Assembly: GCF_025913575.1 (NCBI RefSeq)
Contig: NZ_CP109785.1
Location: 2,728,001-2,792,000 of the forward strand
DNA: 64,000 nucleotides
From: Halocatena marina
Lineage (GTDB): Archaea; Halobacteriota; Halobacteria; Halobacteriales; Haloarculaceae
Direction: 5' to 3'
Part shown: positions 53,181 to 63,986 of the stretch, in pieces
Position numbering within the stretch: the first letter of the stretch is position 1
Layout: each line of letters opens with the position of its first letter
Made by a program: the position numbers and the translations under genes
The notes under the pieces: generated by a model
Database searches by the model: none
Seen by the model: only the letters and a program-made list of their open reading frames with translations
What the model was told of the DNA's origin: nothing

Positions 53181-53880
53181 AACCGGATCTGACGAGGGCA
53201 ATGACTCGTACATTTCGATGAAATACGGCTACTGCTCATAACTCGCTACCCTGTTCGCTTGCTGTGGAACAAATCGTGCGCTATTGGATCGGTGAGCTGC
53301 TGGCCGAGGTAACCAACTGATCCTCGCACTTTTCGATAGAGGCCTAAGCTTCTTTCCAGTGAAGTCCACTCCGTCTAATCCTCGTTCATTTCTATACGAA
53401 TCGCATACGAACTCATGTGGGTTCGACCATGCTTTCTTTGAATACGAATGTGAACCCCTCTTCGGAGCGTCCACTCGATCTTCGTGATGACAAGAAACAC
53501 GTGTACTAAGAGTCGATGCCAAGAGGTGACAATACTGTCGGGCTCACACTGATAGAACATCTCGCTCCTCTGCGTACTCAGGAGTGCCACGATACTCATC
53601 TAGTGGGACATGATACAGTAGATCAACTCACACCGTATTCGTCGTTCGAAAGGCGTGTCAGCCGATACACGCCAACAAATCATCCTACTAAGGGAAATGA
53701 GACGCACGATGTATGACTCGGTACACTGTACACGATCGGTCCCAGACTAGATCACACATCAGATTGGCAATCTAGCAAGACAGGAATACGTGTAACCGAC
53801 ACCGCTACTCGATGGCTAAAAAATAACGTGTCCTGAAGACGAGCGTGAATTAAACTGCGATGAATTAGATTGTGGTGGTA
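53181..53880. other. 700-bp gap with no supported gene
   Basis: Longest gene-free stretch in the window. Short frames on both strands lack motifs, start-site support and haloarchaeal amino-acid bias (no acidic excess). No tRNA or long inverted repeat was recognised. It could hold decayed sequence or an unrecognised RNA. Confidence 0.5.
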
Positions 53881-55041
53881 TCACCGGCGGCACGCACGTG
53901 CTGCAGAGAGCTGGTGACTACTAATCTCTGTGTTCTGTTGCTTCTTATCAGAGTCCTTGCTCGCCTTGACATCAAGGGTATTCGACTTGACCTCAGCGTT
54001 CAGCTCATCGAGATCGACAACCGAACCGTCGACGAGAACGTCAATCGGCTGGGAGAGGGAGAGATCAGTGACCTTCCCCGAGAACGTGTAGGTGTCCTTC
54101 CACGGACCGACGCCACCTTTGGCGGTGGAACCTGAGATCGAGTCTCCTTTGTCAATCGATGCGCTCATCGTGCGAGTCTGCTCGAATTCGCCCGACACCG
54201 TGAACTCATAGTGTGCCCAGCCCTTAGCCGAGCCTCCGTCGAACGTGATCGACGTTGTTGAGGAGCCTTCACTCGAGCCCTTAGCGCTCTCCGAGGAAGC
54301 ATCGGACTTTTGCGTGTCTTCTGAGTCTTTCTGTGGCAGGTGCGAAACCGTCGACGAAAGGTTGCTGTCGACAAAGTCAAGGAGATTCTTGACCTCGTGA
54401 CGCGGGTTGACGATCTTCTCGGCCATTGCCAACCGGGGCGTGTTCGGCACATCGAGCCCTCTCGCGATTTTCGTGGCTTGTTCGACGAGATCCGAGTATC
54501 GACCTTCTTCAACGCGTGCGAGGATCTCATCGCGGTCACTAACAGCTGCTTTCTTCATTCTGGACTCGAGGTCGTCCAGTGTTACTGTTCCCGAGGGGAG
54601 CTCGGAGAACATCGTGAAGAAGTACTGCCAGTACGAATCTGGATCGATTTCCCAAACAGCGAGCGAGGCTGCGCCGAGTCGGGGGTCACTAGATGAGATG
54701 AACACTCCTGACTGACCGTGCGTCGGGTTATCCGGATCCGGCTCGTAAGCGAGCGGAAGGTATCGGATGTTCATCTTGCCCTCATTGACGTAGTCATTGA
54801 TGACATCTTGGAGGTTGTTGAACGCGAACTCCTGCGTAAACGGACACTTATCAGCCCCGATAAGTGACGCAGTCGGATTATCCGCCTTCGTCCCCATTGT
54901 GGGGAACATCATCGATGTATCATCTGGGACGGGTATGTCACTTGGAGAGATCGCGCTTGCACTAGCAGAACCAACTCCGGCTACACTCGCAACAGCCGCA
55001 CTACCTGTCACTGTTAGGAATTTGCGACGTGATGGCTTCAT
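53881..55041 (-). CDS. Tat-exported degenerate DsbA/thioredoxin-like protein
   Basis: A 386-residue precursor. The twin-arginine signal is SRRKFLTVTGSAAVASVAGV (from residue 4). Next is a thioredoxin-fold domain with the active-site position IGADKCPFTQEF (Cys66, CPFT in place of CPxC) and the cis-Pro-like LDVPNTPRLA. A Ser/Asp/Glu linker (about residues 245-275) joins it to a C-terminal beta domain (SAKGWAHYEFTVSGEF, WKDTYTFSGKVTDLSLS). The only other Cys is three residues from the end (C384). The start at 55041 is chosen over 55077; a TTTTTAA TATA element about 30 bp upstream supports it. Confidence 0.8.
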   Translation of the reverse strand: MKPSRRKFLTVTGSAAVASVAGVGSASASAISPSDIPVPDDTSMMFPTMGTKADNPTASLIGADKCPFTQEFAFNNLQDVINDYVNEGKMNIRYLPLAYEPDPDNPTHGQSGVFISSSDPRLGAASLAVWEIDPDSYWQYFFTMFSELPSGTVTLDDLESRMKKAAVSDRDEILARVEEGRYSDLVEQATKIARGLDVPNTPRLAMAEKIVNPRHEVKNLLDFVDSNLSSTVSHLPQKDSEDTQKSDASSESAKGSSEGSSTTSITFDGGSAKGWAHYEFTVSGEFEQTRTMSASIDKGDSISGSTAKGGVGPWKDTYTFSGKVTDLSLSQPIDVLVDGSVVDLDELNAEVKSNTLDVKASKDSDKKQQNTEISSHQLSAARACRR

Positions 55042-55434
55042 CCGAATAGCATTGCATGGAACAGGGTTAAAAAGCAAGTTGGTCGTTCATGGAATCTCTC
55101 AAACCGTTTTGACTGTTGCAACTGTTTTACTGGACCGTTCAATCGCAATACGGAGGCGGTTTGATGCCTCCTAAATATCAGACCGTGCGGTATCATTGCA
55201 CGGCTCGTGACGGAGGGAGTTCCGACGATAGCTACAATCTCCGTCATATTATTACTTTTGGTTACTATATTGAATGAATAGAATAGTGATATGGGAAAGT
55301 GTCGTGTTATGGTAATACATGACATGGGGTTATTCCGTTGCTCTTTGAGTTGACGTGTGCGCGAACAAGGACAATAGTGTAACAGTAAACTAAGAATCAG
55401 TACTCACTCCTACGTTTAGAAATTGTTGAGAAAG
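55042..55434. other. Upstream region of the DsbA-like gene, otherwise empty
   Basis: The first part carries the gene's promoter (minus-strand TTTTTAACCC at about 55065-55074). No gene is supported through to tRNA-Asp. Confidence 0.45.
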
Positions 55435-55507
55435 CGCCCGAGGCGGGATTTGAACCCGCGTCACGACCGTGACAGGGTCGTATGATGGGCCACTACACCA
55501 CCCGGGC
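55435..55507 (-). tRNA. tRNA-Asp (anticodon GTC)
   Basis: A 73-nt cloverleaf on the minus strand. The acceptor stem is GCCCGGG with CTCGGGC, one G-T pair, discriminator G. The anticodon stem is CGACC/GGTCG around CTGTCAC (anticodon GTC). The T arm is GCGGG-TTCAAAT-CCCGC. No intron, no encoded CCA. A minus-strand TATA-like CTTAAATG (55537-55544) is about 33 bp upstream. Confidence 0.95.
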
Positions 55508-55736
55508 AAGCGACATCTGACTCTACTGGGGTATCACATTTAAGTCTTTCCAAACGTCACCCCAAAGGGTATGTTGTTGTATAGCGTATTGACGAGTATC
55601 GCTGTACCTTCACGATAGCATGCCCGCGGTCGCTGGGAGCAGCGCCGCCATTCGGTAGTAAATCTTATCAGGATAGACCGGCTACGAGACTGTAGTATCT
55701 CGTGACAACCTTCTCCACCACTGGCCAGATACACAC

Positions 55737-55967
55737 ATGGTAGACGCAACCGAACACGAGCTCGTCCCAGAGCATTCCATTGTCGACGAGGACAAACTCG
55801 AACGGGTGCTGGACGAGTACAATATTGACCGAACCGACCTACCGAAAATAAAACGAAAAGACCCGGCACTTGCTGCTCTCGATGTCGAGAGTGGCAATGT
55901 CGTTCGTATCGAACGCGATTCGCGAACCACAGATACGGCAGTTGTATACCGACTCGTGATAGAATGA
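55737..55967 (+). CDS. rpoH: RNA polymerase subunit H
   Basis: A 76-residue subunit, the archaeal Rpb5 C-terminal-domain homologue. It has H-x-V-x-x-H-x-I ([19 protein letters not shown]), [32 protein letters not shown] and VVYRLVIE, the standard end. It is the first gene of the polymerase operon and overlaps rpoB'' by 4 bp. A TAGTAAATCTTATC element about 75 bp upstream may hold the promoter. Confidence 0.96.
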   Translation: MVDATEHELVPEHSIVDEDKLERVLDEYNIDRTDLPKIKRKDPALAALDVESGNVVRIERDSRTTDTAVVYRLVIE

Positions 55968-57526
55968 ACAGAGAAGACCGACGTACGATCTCTCGCGAGT
56001 ATTTCTCCCGTGACCGCCTCGCTGCTCACCATTTCCGCTCATTCAATGGATTTCTTGAACGCGGGATGCAGAACGTCGTCGACGAAAAGGAGCGTATTAA
56101 CACCGATATAGGCGACAAAGAGGGACAAGAGCCCGTGTGGGTAGAACTCGGCAACGTTCGAGTTACTACACCGCGGGTACGCGAAGCAGACGGAAGCGAA
56201 GAATTACAGTATCCACAAGAAGCCCGGCTCAGAAACATCACATACGCCGCCCCTGTGTTCATGGAAATGACTATCGTCCGCGGTGGCGTGGACGAAGAAG
56301 AACACATTGTCGACCAATCCGAGACGAAAGTCGGCCGGATGCCGATCATGGTCGGCTCGAATAAGTGCAATATCACCGGCTTCTCTGATGAGGAACTCAT
56401 CGAGATCGGGGAAGATCCTGCTGATCCAGGCGGCTACTTCATCGTCAATGGTTCAGAGCGCGTGCTGATGACCTCAGAAGACCTCGCGCCCAATAAGATC
56501 CTCGCAGAGTACGATACGAAGTACGGCGATGAGATTCAAGTCGCAAAAACGTTCTCGCAACGCCGAGGATACAGAGCCCTCGTTCTCTGTGAACGAAACC
56601 GCGAAGGGCTGCTTGAAGTGTCCTTCCCGTCTGTCTCCGGTAGCATTAATTTTGTTACATTAGTTCGAGCACTTGGATTGGAGTCGGATGAAGAGATCGT
56701 CCACCGAGTGAGCGACGACCCCGAGGTCGTGAAGTTCATGCTCGAAAACTTAGAGGCCGCAGAGGTCCAATCGACGATCGAAGCCATCGAAGCGCTCGGT
56801 AAGCGTGTCGCGCAGGGACAGGGGAAAAACTACCAGCTCAAGCGTGCAAACTACGTCATCGATCGATATCTCCTCCCTCACCTTCACGAAGACGGTATCG
56901 AGGAAGAGGAGGTCCGATTGAACAAGGCATTTTACCTCTGTCGGATGGCTGAGGCGTGCTTCGAACTCGCGCTCAACCGACGCGAGGCTGACGATAAAGA
57001 TCACTACGCGAACAAGCGACTCAAGGTGTCCGGCGACCTGATGCGCGATCTGTTCCGGACGGCGCTAAACAAGCTTGCTCGAGACGTGAAGTACCAACTC
57101 GAACGAGCAAACATGCGTAATCGAAGACTCTCAGTGAATACCGTCGTTCGATCTGATGTCCTTACTGAGCGGCTGGAGCATCCGATCGCAACGGGTAACT
57201 GGGTCGGTGGACGGTCGGGCGTCTCACAGCTCGTCGACCGAACAGATTACATGGGCGTTCTGTCACACCTTCGCCGACTTCGAAGTCCGCTTTCGCGGAG
57301 CCAGCCTCACTTCGAGGCGCGTGACCTGCACGCGACCCAGTGGGGACGTATCTGTCCCTCTGAGACACCAGAAGGACCGAACTGTGGACTCGTGAAGAAC
57401 TTCGCGCAGGCGATGGAGCTCTCACAGGATATCGAAGACGAACGAACATTGAAGCGAGAACTTTCTGCAATGGGCGTACGAGGAATCGCTGGTCTCGATA
57501 CGCTTGAGCGAACTGCTGGTGATTAA
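55964..57526 (+). CDS. rpoB2: RNA polymerase subunit B'' (N-terminal half of beta homologue)
   Basis: A 520-residue polypeptide, the first half of the split archaeal beta subunit. Visible blocks include [30 protein letters not shown] with [21 protein letters not shown] (the lobe), [47 protein letters not shown] (fork/link region) and [22 protein letters not shown] near the end. The split point after the protrusion is usual in euryarchaea. It overlaps rpoH and is 3 bp from rpoB'. Confidence 0.97.
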   Translation: MNREDRRTISREYFSRDRLAAHHFRSFNGFLERGMQNVVDEKERINTDIGDKEGQEPVWVELGNVRVTTPRVREADGSEELQYPQEARLRNITYAAPVFMEMTIVRGGVDEEEHIVDQSETKVGRMPIMVGSNKCNITGFSDEELIEIGEDPADPGGYFIVNGSERVLMTSEDLAPNKILAEYDTKYGDEIQVAKTFSQRRGYRALVLCERNREGLLEVSFPSVSGSINFVTLVRALGLESDEEIVHRVSDDPEVVKFMLENLEAAEVQSTIEAIEALGKRVAQGQGKNYQLKRANYVIDRYLLPHLHEDGIEEEEVRLNKAFYLCRMAEACFELALNRREADDKDHYANKRLKVSGDLMRDLFRTALNKLARDVKYQLERANMRNRRLSVNTVVRSDVLTERLEHPIATGNWVGGRSGVSQLVDRTDYMGVLSHLRRLRSPLSRSQPHFEARDLHATQWGRICPSETPEGPNCGLVKNFAQAMELSQDIEDERTLKRELSAMGVRGIAGLDTLERTAGD

Positions 57527-57529
57527 GAT

Positions 57530-59356
57530 ATGAGTCAAGGACGAAACGCCAAAGTTTACGTGAATGGAAGTTTGGTCGGGACACATCCCGAGCCTCAGAA
57601 GCTTGCAAGCGACATCCGAGAGGCGCGACAGCGTGGAGACGTCAGCCAGATGGTCAACGTCGCTGTCAAAGATCGCACAAGTGAGGTCATTGTCAACGCT
57701 GATGCTGGGCGTGCACGAAGACCACTCATCGTCGTCGAAAACGGGATTCCTCGAGTAGATGATGAGGATATCGAGGCAGTCAAACAGGGACAACTCGACT
57801 TCGAAGATCTTCTCGCAAAAGGTGCGATTGAGTTCATCGACGCCGAAGAGGAAGAAGATATCTACGTTGCTGTCGACGAAGACGATCTCAACCAAGAGCA
57901 TACACACCTCGAAATCGACCCACAGCTGATATTCGGAATTGGAGCAGGAATGATCCCCTACCCAGAGCACAACGCGTCTCCGCGTATTACGATGGGATCG
58001 GGGATGATCAAACAGTCGTTGGGGTTGCCATCGGCGAACTACCGAATTCGACCGGATACGCGCCAACATCTGCTTCATTACCCGCAGCTTTCGATGGTCA
58101 CAACCCAGACCACAAGCCAGATCGGCTACGACGACCGACCTGCCGCACAGAACTTCGTCGTCGCCGTGATGTCGTATGAAGGGTTCAACATCGAGGATGC
58201 GCTCGTACTGAACAAGGGAAGTGTTGACCGAGCGCTCGCACGGTCACACTTCTTCCGCACCTACGAAGGTGAAGAGCGTCGATATCCTGGTGGACAAGAA
58301 GACCACTTCGAGATACCGAACGACGAGGTCCGTGGTGCTCGCGGTGAGGAAGCCTACACCCACCTCGACGAAGATGGACTCGTCAACCCAGAGACCGACG
58401 TCGACGAAAACGACGTTCTGCTCGGAAAGACGAGCCCACCCCGGTTCCTCGAAGAACCCGACGACATGGGAGGACTGGGCCGCCAAAAGCGCCGTGAGAC
58501 GAGTGTAACGATGCGCTCGGGCGAAAACGGCGTAGTCGACACTGTCACCCTGATGGAAGGGGAAGACGGCTCGAAACTCTCGAAAGTGAGCGTTCGTGAC
58601 GAACGTATCCCTGAACTTGGCGATAAGTTCGCGTCACGACACGGTCAGAAAGGAGTCGTCGGTCACATCGCTCCACAGGAAGATATGCCCTTCACCCAAG
58701 AAGGAGTCGTCCCCGATCTTGTCATCAACCCACACGCCCTGCCGTCGCGGATGACCGTCGGTCACGTGCTAGAGATGCTCGGCGGAAAAGTCGGTGCGCT
58801 CGAAGGACGACGTGTCGACGGGACCGCATTCCAGGGTGAAGACGAAGACACACTTCGCTCGGCGCTTCAAGAGCACGGCTTCCAATCGAGTGGTAAGGAG
58901 ATCATGTACTCGGGCGTGACTGGTGAGCAGATCGATGCCGAAATTTTCGTCGGCATCATCTTCTATCAGAAGCTCTACCACATGGTCTCGAACAAGATTC
59001 ACGCGCGCTCGCGTGGACCAGTACAAGTGCTCACGCGCCAGCCGACCGAAGGCCGTGCTCGAGAAGGTGGTCTCCGTGTTGGTGAGATGGAGCGCGATGT
59101 GCTCATCGGCCACGGCGCAGCAATGGCACTGAAAGAACGACTACTGGACGAATCGGACCGAGAGCAAGTGTATGTGAGCGCTGAGACCGGGATGGTTGCT
59201 GTCAACGATGTCAACCAACGCCGGGTGTACGATCCGCTCACGAAAGATGAAGGCGACATTCACGAAGTCGAGATCAGCTACGCGTTCAAACTCCTGCTCG
59301 ATGAGATGATGGCGCTCGGAATCAGGCCACGACTCAACCTAGAGGACGCAGTATAA
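57530..59356 (+). CDS. rpoB1: RNA polymerase subunit B' (C-terminal half of beta homologue)
   Basis: A 608-residue polypeptide, the second half of the split beta subunit. Seen: [49 protein letters not shown] (catalytic-centre strand), [42 protein letters not shown] and the C-terminal clamp. The clamp's usual zinc ribbon is absent: [14 protein letters not shown]...[11 protein letters not shown] (residues 548-577) has Ser/Thr/Asp where cysteines are expected, and the whole subunit has no Cys. Shares its last base with rpoA'. Confidence 0.97.
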   Translation: MSQGRNAKVYVNGSLVGTHPEPQKLASDIREARQRGDVSQMVNVAVKDRTSEVIVNADAGRARRPLIVVENGIPRVDDEDIEAVKQGQLDFEDLLAKGAIEFIDAEEEEDIYVAVDEDDLNQEHTHLEIDPQLIFGIGAGMIPYPEHNASPRITMGSGMIKQSLGLPSANYRIRPDTRQHLLHYPQLSMVTTQTTSQIGYDDRPAAQNFVVAVMSYEGFNIEDALVLNKGSVDRALARSHFFRTYEGEERRYPGGQEDHFEIPNDEVRGARGEEAYTHLDEDGLVNPETDVDENDVLLGKTSPPRFLEEPDDMGGLGRQKRRETSVTMRSGENGVVDTVTLMEGEDGSKLSKVSVRDERIPELGDKFASRHGQKGVVGHIAPQEDMPFTQEGVVPDLVINPHALPSRMTVGHVLEMLGGKVGALEGRRVDGTAFQGEDEDTLRSALQEHGFQSSGKEIMYSGVTGEQIDAEIFVGIIFYQKLYHMVSNKIHARSRGPVQVLTRQPTEGRAREGGLRVGEMERDVLIGHGAAMALKERLLDESDREQVYVSAETGMVAVNDVNQRRVYDPLTKDEGDIHEVEISYAFKLLLDEMMALGIRPRLNLEDAV

Positions 59357-62277
59357 TGTCGATGCAAACACCCAAAGATATCAGTTCGATTAACTTCGGG
59401 CTGATGGACCCCGAGACGTATCGTGATATGTCAATAACAAAGGTGATCACAGCAGACACCTACGACGACGACGGGTTCCCCATTGATATGGGATTGATGG
59501 ACCCTCGACTCGGAGTCATCGATCCCGGACTTGAGTGTCCGACGTGCGGTCAGCGATCAGGTTCCTGTCCCGGGCATTTCGGACATATCGAACTTGCGGC
59601 TCCAGTCATTCACGTCGGGTTTTCGAAGCTGATTCGCCGTCTGCTGCGCGGTACCTGCCGAGAGTGTTCGCATCTACTACTCACGACAGAAGAGCGAGGT
59701 GAGTTCCAAGATAGCCTCAAGCGAACCATCGAGCTGGGGGACGATCCAAGCGATGTGATGAAGTCCGCCATCCGACAGGCTCGAAAGAAAGACCGCTGTC
59801 CGAGCTGTGGTGAGAAGCAATTCGACGTCAAACACGAGAAGCCAACCACCTACTACGAGGTACAGGACGTTCTCACGAACGACTACCCAGAGCGGATCGC
59901 AACCGCGATGGAAGGAAAGGCGCTCGAAGACGAGGATCCCGATAGCGTCGATCGTGATCCGATGGCACCACAGGAACTCGCTAATAAGACCGGAATCGAA
60001 CTCTCGCGCATCAACGAGATCATCTCCGGAACGTTCCGACCGCGCCAAGAGGACCGCGAGGCGATCGCGAAGGCACTTTCGGTCGATCTGACCGAGGAGG
60101 ACATGAACAAGCTGATGGCCTCCGACATTCGGGATTGGTTCGAGGATATTCCGGATGAAGACCTCGACGTGTTGGGCATCGATCCCGACCATTCCCGTCC
60201 AGAGTGGATGATCCTCACAGTCCTCCCGGTTCCACCGGTAACAGCACGACCATCGATCACGTTGGACAACGGTCAGCGATCCGAGGACGACCTGACACAC
60301 AAGCTGGTCGACATCATCCGCATCAACCAGCGGTTCATGGAGAACCGCGAGGCAGGTGCTCCACAGCTCATCATCGAGGACCTGTGGGAACTCCTCCAGT
60401 ACCACGTGACGACGTTCATGGACAACGAAATTTCGGGCACACCCCCGGCCCGCCACCGTTCGGGACGACCGCTGAAGACGCTTTCACAGCGGCTCAAAGG
60501 CAAGGAAGGTCGCTTCCGAGGGAGCCTATCCGGGAAACGTGTGAACTTCTCGGCGCGGACTGTCATCAGTCCGGACCCGACGCTTTCGTTGAACGAGGTC
60601 GGCGTGCCGCGGCGTGTCGCTGCCGAGATGACACAGACGATGAACGTCACCGAGCGAAACGTAGAGGAAGCGCGCCAGTATGTCCGTAACGGACCGAACA
60701 GTCATCCCGGCGCGAACTACGTAAAGCGACCAGACGGACGTCGTCTCAAAGTGACAGAGAAGAACTGCGAGGAGCTCGCAGAGAAAGTCCAACCGAGCTG
60801 GGAAGTGAATCGTCACCTCGTTGACGGTGATATCGTTATCTTCAACCGCCAGCCGTCGCTGCACCGGATGTCCATCATGGCTCACGAAGTCGTGGTGATG
60901 CCGTATAAGACGTTCAGACTCAACACGACGGTCTGCCCGCCGTACAATGCAGACTTCGACGGAGACGAGATGAACATGCACGCACTCCAGAACGAGGAGG
61001 CACGCGCCGAGGCGCGCGTGCTCATGCGTGTCCAAGAACAGATCCTCAGCCCTCGCTTCGGTGAGAACATCATCGGGGCAATTCAGGATCACATTTCGGG
61101 AACGTATCTTCTCACCCACGAAAACCCCGAATTCAACGAGACACAAGCACTCGATCTGTTGCGTGCAACGCGTGTCGACGAGTTGCCTGCACCAGATCGA
61201 GTCGATGGAGAGACGGAGTACTGGACCGGACGAACCCTCTTTTCGGAGCTGCTTCCGAGCGAACTCAACCTCGAATTCACGAGTTCGACCGGCGATACGG
61301 TCGTCATTGTCGATGGGCAACTCATCGAGGGAACAGTCGATGAGGATGCAGTCGGTGCGTTCGGTGGTGAGGTCGTCGATACGATCTGCAAGCAGTACAG
61401 CACGACACGAGCTCGGATGTTCATCAACGAAGTCTCCGCGCTTGCAATGCGTGCGATCATGCACTTCGGATTCTCACTCGGCATTGACGACGAGTCGATC
61501 CCGACCGAAGCCGAAGAGGAGATCGACGAAACCATCGATAACGCCTACGACCGCGTCGAGGAACTCATCGAAGTGTACGAGAACGGTGATCTCGAATCGC
61601 TGCCGGGCCGAACAGTCCACGAGACGCTGGAGATGAAGATCATGCAGGCACTCGGGAAGGTTCGTGACACTGCTGGTGACATCGTCGGGGAACACTTTGG
61701 AAGCGACAACCCTGCAGTCGTTATGGCAAAATCCGGCGCACGTGGGTCAATGCTGAACCTGACGCAGATGGCCGGGTGTGTCGGACAGCAGGCAGTTCGT
61801 GGCGAACGAATCAATCGTGGATATGAGGGACGCACGCTGAGTCACTACCAAGCGGACGATCTGGGTGCAGACGCCCACGGGTTCGTCGAATCGTCCTACC
61901 GGAGTGGCCTCACGCCGCGTGAGTTCTTCTTCCACGCTGTGAGTGGTCGTGAAGGACTGGTCGATACAGCAGTTCGGACGTCGAAATCTGGATATCTACA
62001 GCGTCGCCTCATCAACGCACTTTCAGAGCTCGAAACGCAGTACGACGGAACAGTCCGAGACACGAAAGACACGATCGTGCAGTTCGAGTTCGGCGAAGAC
62101 GGCACCAGCCCCGTGAAGGTTTCTTCCTCGGAAGATGTCGAAATCGATGTCGAGGAGATCGCCGAGTCGGTTCTGTCTGCCGAATTCGAGGACGAAGGCA
62201 CTACGTTCCTCGATCGGGACACCCAGACGAATCTCTCAGAGCGCATGGACAGCATGATGGTCGAAGGTGATGACTAA
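59356..62277 (+). CDS. rpoA1: RNA polymerase subunit A' (N-terminal part of beta' homologue)
   Basis: A 973-residue catalytic subunit. Zinc sites: [17 protein letters not shown] and CRECSH...CPSCGEK. The catalytic Mg motif is [10 protein letters not shown] (residues 531-540). Other marks are [23 protein letters not shown], the clamp/rudder region [14 protein letters not shown], and [19 protein letters not shown], the bridge-helix approach. A module of about residues 206-250 ([20 protein letters not shown]) that looks like a XRE-type helix-turn-helix lies between the zinc region and the DIRDWFEDI block. Overlaps both neighbours by 1 base. Confidence 0.97.
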   Translation: MSMQTPKDISSINFGLMDPETYRDMSITKVITADTYDDDGFPIDMGLMDPRLGVIDPGLECPTCGQRSGSCPGHFGHIELAAPVIHVGFSKLIRRLLRGTCRECSHLLLTTEERGEFQDSLKRTIELGDDPSDVMKSAIRQARKKDRCPSCGEKQFDVKHEKPTTYYEVQDVLTNDYPERIATAMEGKALEDEDPDSVDRDPMAPQELANKTGIELSRINEIISGTFRPRQEDREAIAKALSVDLTEEDMNKLMASDIRDWFEDIPDEDLDVLGIDPDHSRPEWMILTVLPVPPVTARPSITLDNGQRSEDDLTHKLVDIIRINQRFMENREAGAPQLIIEDLWELLQYHVTTFMDNEISGTPPARHRSGRPLKTLSQRLKGKEGRFRGSLSGKRVNFSARTVISPDPTLSLNEVGVPRRVAAEMTQTMNVTERNVEEARQYVRNGPNSHPGANYVKRPDGRRLKVTEKNCEELAEKVQPSWEVNRHLVDGDIVIFNRQPSLHRMSIMAHEVVVMPYKTFRLNTTVCPPYNADFDGDEMNMHALQNEEARAEARVLMRVQEQILSPRFGENIIGAIQDHISGTYLLTHENPEFNETQALDLLRATRVDELPAPDRVDGETEYWTGRTLFSELLPSELNLEFTSSTGDTVVIVDGQLIEGTVDEDAVGAFGGEVVDTICKQYSTTRARMFINEVSALAMRAIMHFGFSLGIDDESIPTEAEEEIDETIDNAYDRVEELIEVYENGDLESLPGRTVHETLEMKIMQALGKVRDTAGDIVGEHFGSDNPAVVMAKSGARGSMLNLTQMAGCVGQQAVRGERINRGYEGRTLSHYQADDLGADAHGFVESSYRSGLTPREFFFHAVSGREGLVDTAVRTSKSGYLQRRLINALSELETQYDGTVRDTKDTIVQFEFGEDGTSPVKVSSSEDVEIDVEEIAESVLSAEFEDEGTTFLDRDTQTNLSERMDSMMVEGDD

Positions 62278-63470
62278 TGGCAGTGAGTGATGACATCGAA
62301 GTCGTCGTCGAAGATACGAGACTTCCACGGCGGCTCAAAGACGAAGTGTACCGCGTTATCAACGAAAAGGGAGTAGGCGACATCGAAACCGCCGACCAAA
62401 TTGCGAATCAGGTCGAACGGAAGTACCTCGATACGCGCGTTGACCCGCTCGACCCAGTCGGGACGGTCAGTGCACAAAGCATCGGTGAGCCGGGGACGCA
62501 GATGACCATGAACACGTTCCACTATGCGGGCGTTGCAGAAATCGACGTCACGCAGGGACTACCGCGTCTCATTGAACTGGTTGATGCCCGGAAGACGCCC
62601 GACACGCCGACGATGCAGGTCCATCTCGAAGACGAGTATGCAACTGATCGTGAGCGGGCTCACGAAGTCGTCTGGAAGATCGAGGCGACGCGCATTCTCG
62701 CGCTTGGTGATGTCTCGACGAACGTAGCGGACATGCTCGTCAGCATCGACCTCAACGAGGAAACGCTCCGCGAACGGTGGCCAACAACTGGATCTCTCGA
62801 AGCGATCGTCTCCGAGATCGCAGATACCATCGAGAGCAAGCTCGGCGTCGAGACGTATCACAATAATACGACAGTCGAGTTTGGTCCCGAGGAGCCGAGC
62901 TACCGTGATCTCCTCCAACTCGTCGAGGAGCTCCGTGATATCGTGTTCAAGGGTATTGGTGACGTTTCTCGTGTCGTTATCCGGAAAGAGGATATCGACG
63001 AGAGCGAAGAACAAGAGTTCGTGTTGTACACCGAAGGAGCAGCGTTCGGGAAGGTACTCGAAATTGAAGGTGTCGATGCCTCGCGGACGACCAGCAACAA
63101 CATTCACGAAGTGTATCGTGTGCTCGGTGTCGAGGCAGCCCGCGAGCGCATCATCGAAGAAACGATGAACACCCTCGAAGAGCAGGGGCTGGGAGATGTG
63201 AATATCCGCCATCTGATGTTGGTCGCAGACATCATGACGAACCGCGGAACGATCGAGTCGATCGGTCGCCACGGCATCTCAGGGAACAAAGAGAGCGTTC
63301 TGGCCCGCGCAGCGTTCGAAGTTACGGTGAACCACCTCCTCGATGCCGCCATTCACGGTGAATCGGACGCACTGGACGGTGTGACCGAGAACGTCATTGT
63401 TGGCAAACCAATTAAGCTCGGAACGGGTGATGTCACACTCAGGATGGGGTCAAATACAAGCAGAGAGTAA
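62277..63470 (+). CDS. rpoA2: RNA polymerase subunit A'' (C-terminal part of beta' homologue)
   Basis: A 397-residue subunit completing the beta' homologue. It begins with the end of the trigger loop/bridge region: [24 protein letters not shown] is the highly conserved stretch, followed by [21 protein letters not shown]-terminal blocks include [26 protein letters not shown] and [36 protein letters not shown]. It starts at the last base of rpoA' (TAATG). Cotranscribed with the rest of the operon. Confidence 0.97.
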   Translation: MAVSDDIEVVVEDTRLPRRLKDEVYRVINEKGVGDIETADQIANQVERKYLDTRVDPLDPVGTVSAQSIGEPGTQMTMNTFHYAGVAEIDVTQGLPRLIELVDARKTPDTPTMQVHLEDEYATDRERAHEVVWKIEATRILALGDVSTNVADMLVSIDLNEETLRERWPTTGSLEAIVSEIADTIESKLGVETYHNNTTVEFGPEEPSYRDLLQLVEELRDIVFKGIGDVSRVVIRKEDIDESEEQEFVLYTEGAAFGKVLEIEGVDASRTTSNNIHEVYRVLGVEAARERIIEETMNTLEEQGLGDVNIRHLMLVADIMTNRGTIESIGRHGISGNKESVLARAAFEVTVNHLLDAAIHGESDALDGVTENVIVGKPIKLGTGDVTLRMGSNTSRE

Positions 63471-63560
63471 AATACAGACACATAACACATCCCATATAGA
63501 TCAAAATAGTCTGATTGGAGTCGGATAGATTGAAATATGATAAGCATAAAGTAGGGACAA

Positions 63561-63986
63561 ATGTCTGTCGAGTTCTCCGATGAAGCGCGCCGATATCTTG
63601 CGCTATTCGACAGGGAGACCGGCGTTCCTGCCCGTGATTGTCTCATCGATGATGAGGACGATCGGATCATCTTTCTCATTCCACCAGGAGAGATGGCTGA
63701 TGCGATCGGTCCCGGCGGTCGAACCATTCGAGCCTTCGAATCCCTCGTCGATCGTCGGGTCGAACTCGTTGAGGACGCGGATACACCAGAGGATTTCGTT
63801 GCGAATTCACTTGCTCCCGCTGCAGTCTACAACGTCACAATAAGTGAAAATCAGGACGTCGTCGCCTACGCCGAAGTTGCACACGAAGACCGAGGGATTG
63901 CTATCGGTTCGGATGGGCGAACGATCCGTCGCGCTCGTCGCCTTGCCAAACGACACTTCAATATCGATGGTGTCGAGTTAGCTTGA
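63561..63986 (+). CDS. nusA: NusA-like KH-domain transcription factor
   Basis: A 141-residue archaeal NusA homologue made of two KH RNA-binding domains without the S1 and acidic repeats of bacterial NusA. Both KH loops are clear: IPPGEMADAIGPGGRTIRAFE (GPGG) and IGSDGRTIRRARRLAKRHF (GSDG). It follows rpoA'' by 90 bp, the standard archaeal order, in which ribosomal proteins S12 and S7 come next beyond the window. Confidence 0.95.
   Translation: MSVEFSDEARRYLALFDRETGVPARDCLIDDEDDRIIFLIPPGEMADAIGPGGRTIRAFESLVDRRVELVEDADTPEDFVANSLAPAAVYNVTISENQDVVAYAEVAHEDRGIAIGSDGRTIRRARRLAKRHFNIDGVELA

Noticed and set aside
53375..53599. 74-codon minus-strand frame in the 700-bp gap
   Set aside because: No similarity I can recognise, atypical composition, no promoter. 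Left as part of the unexplained gap.
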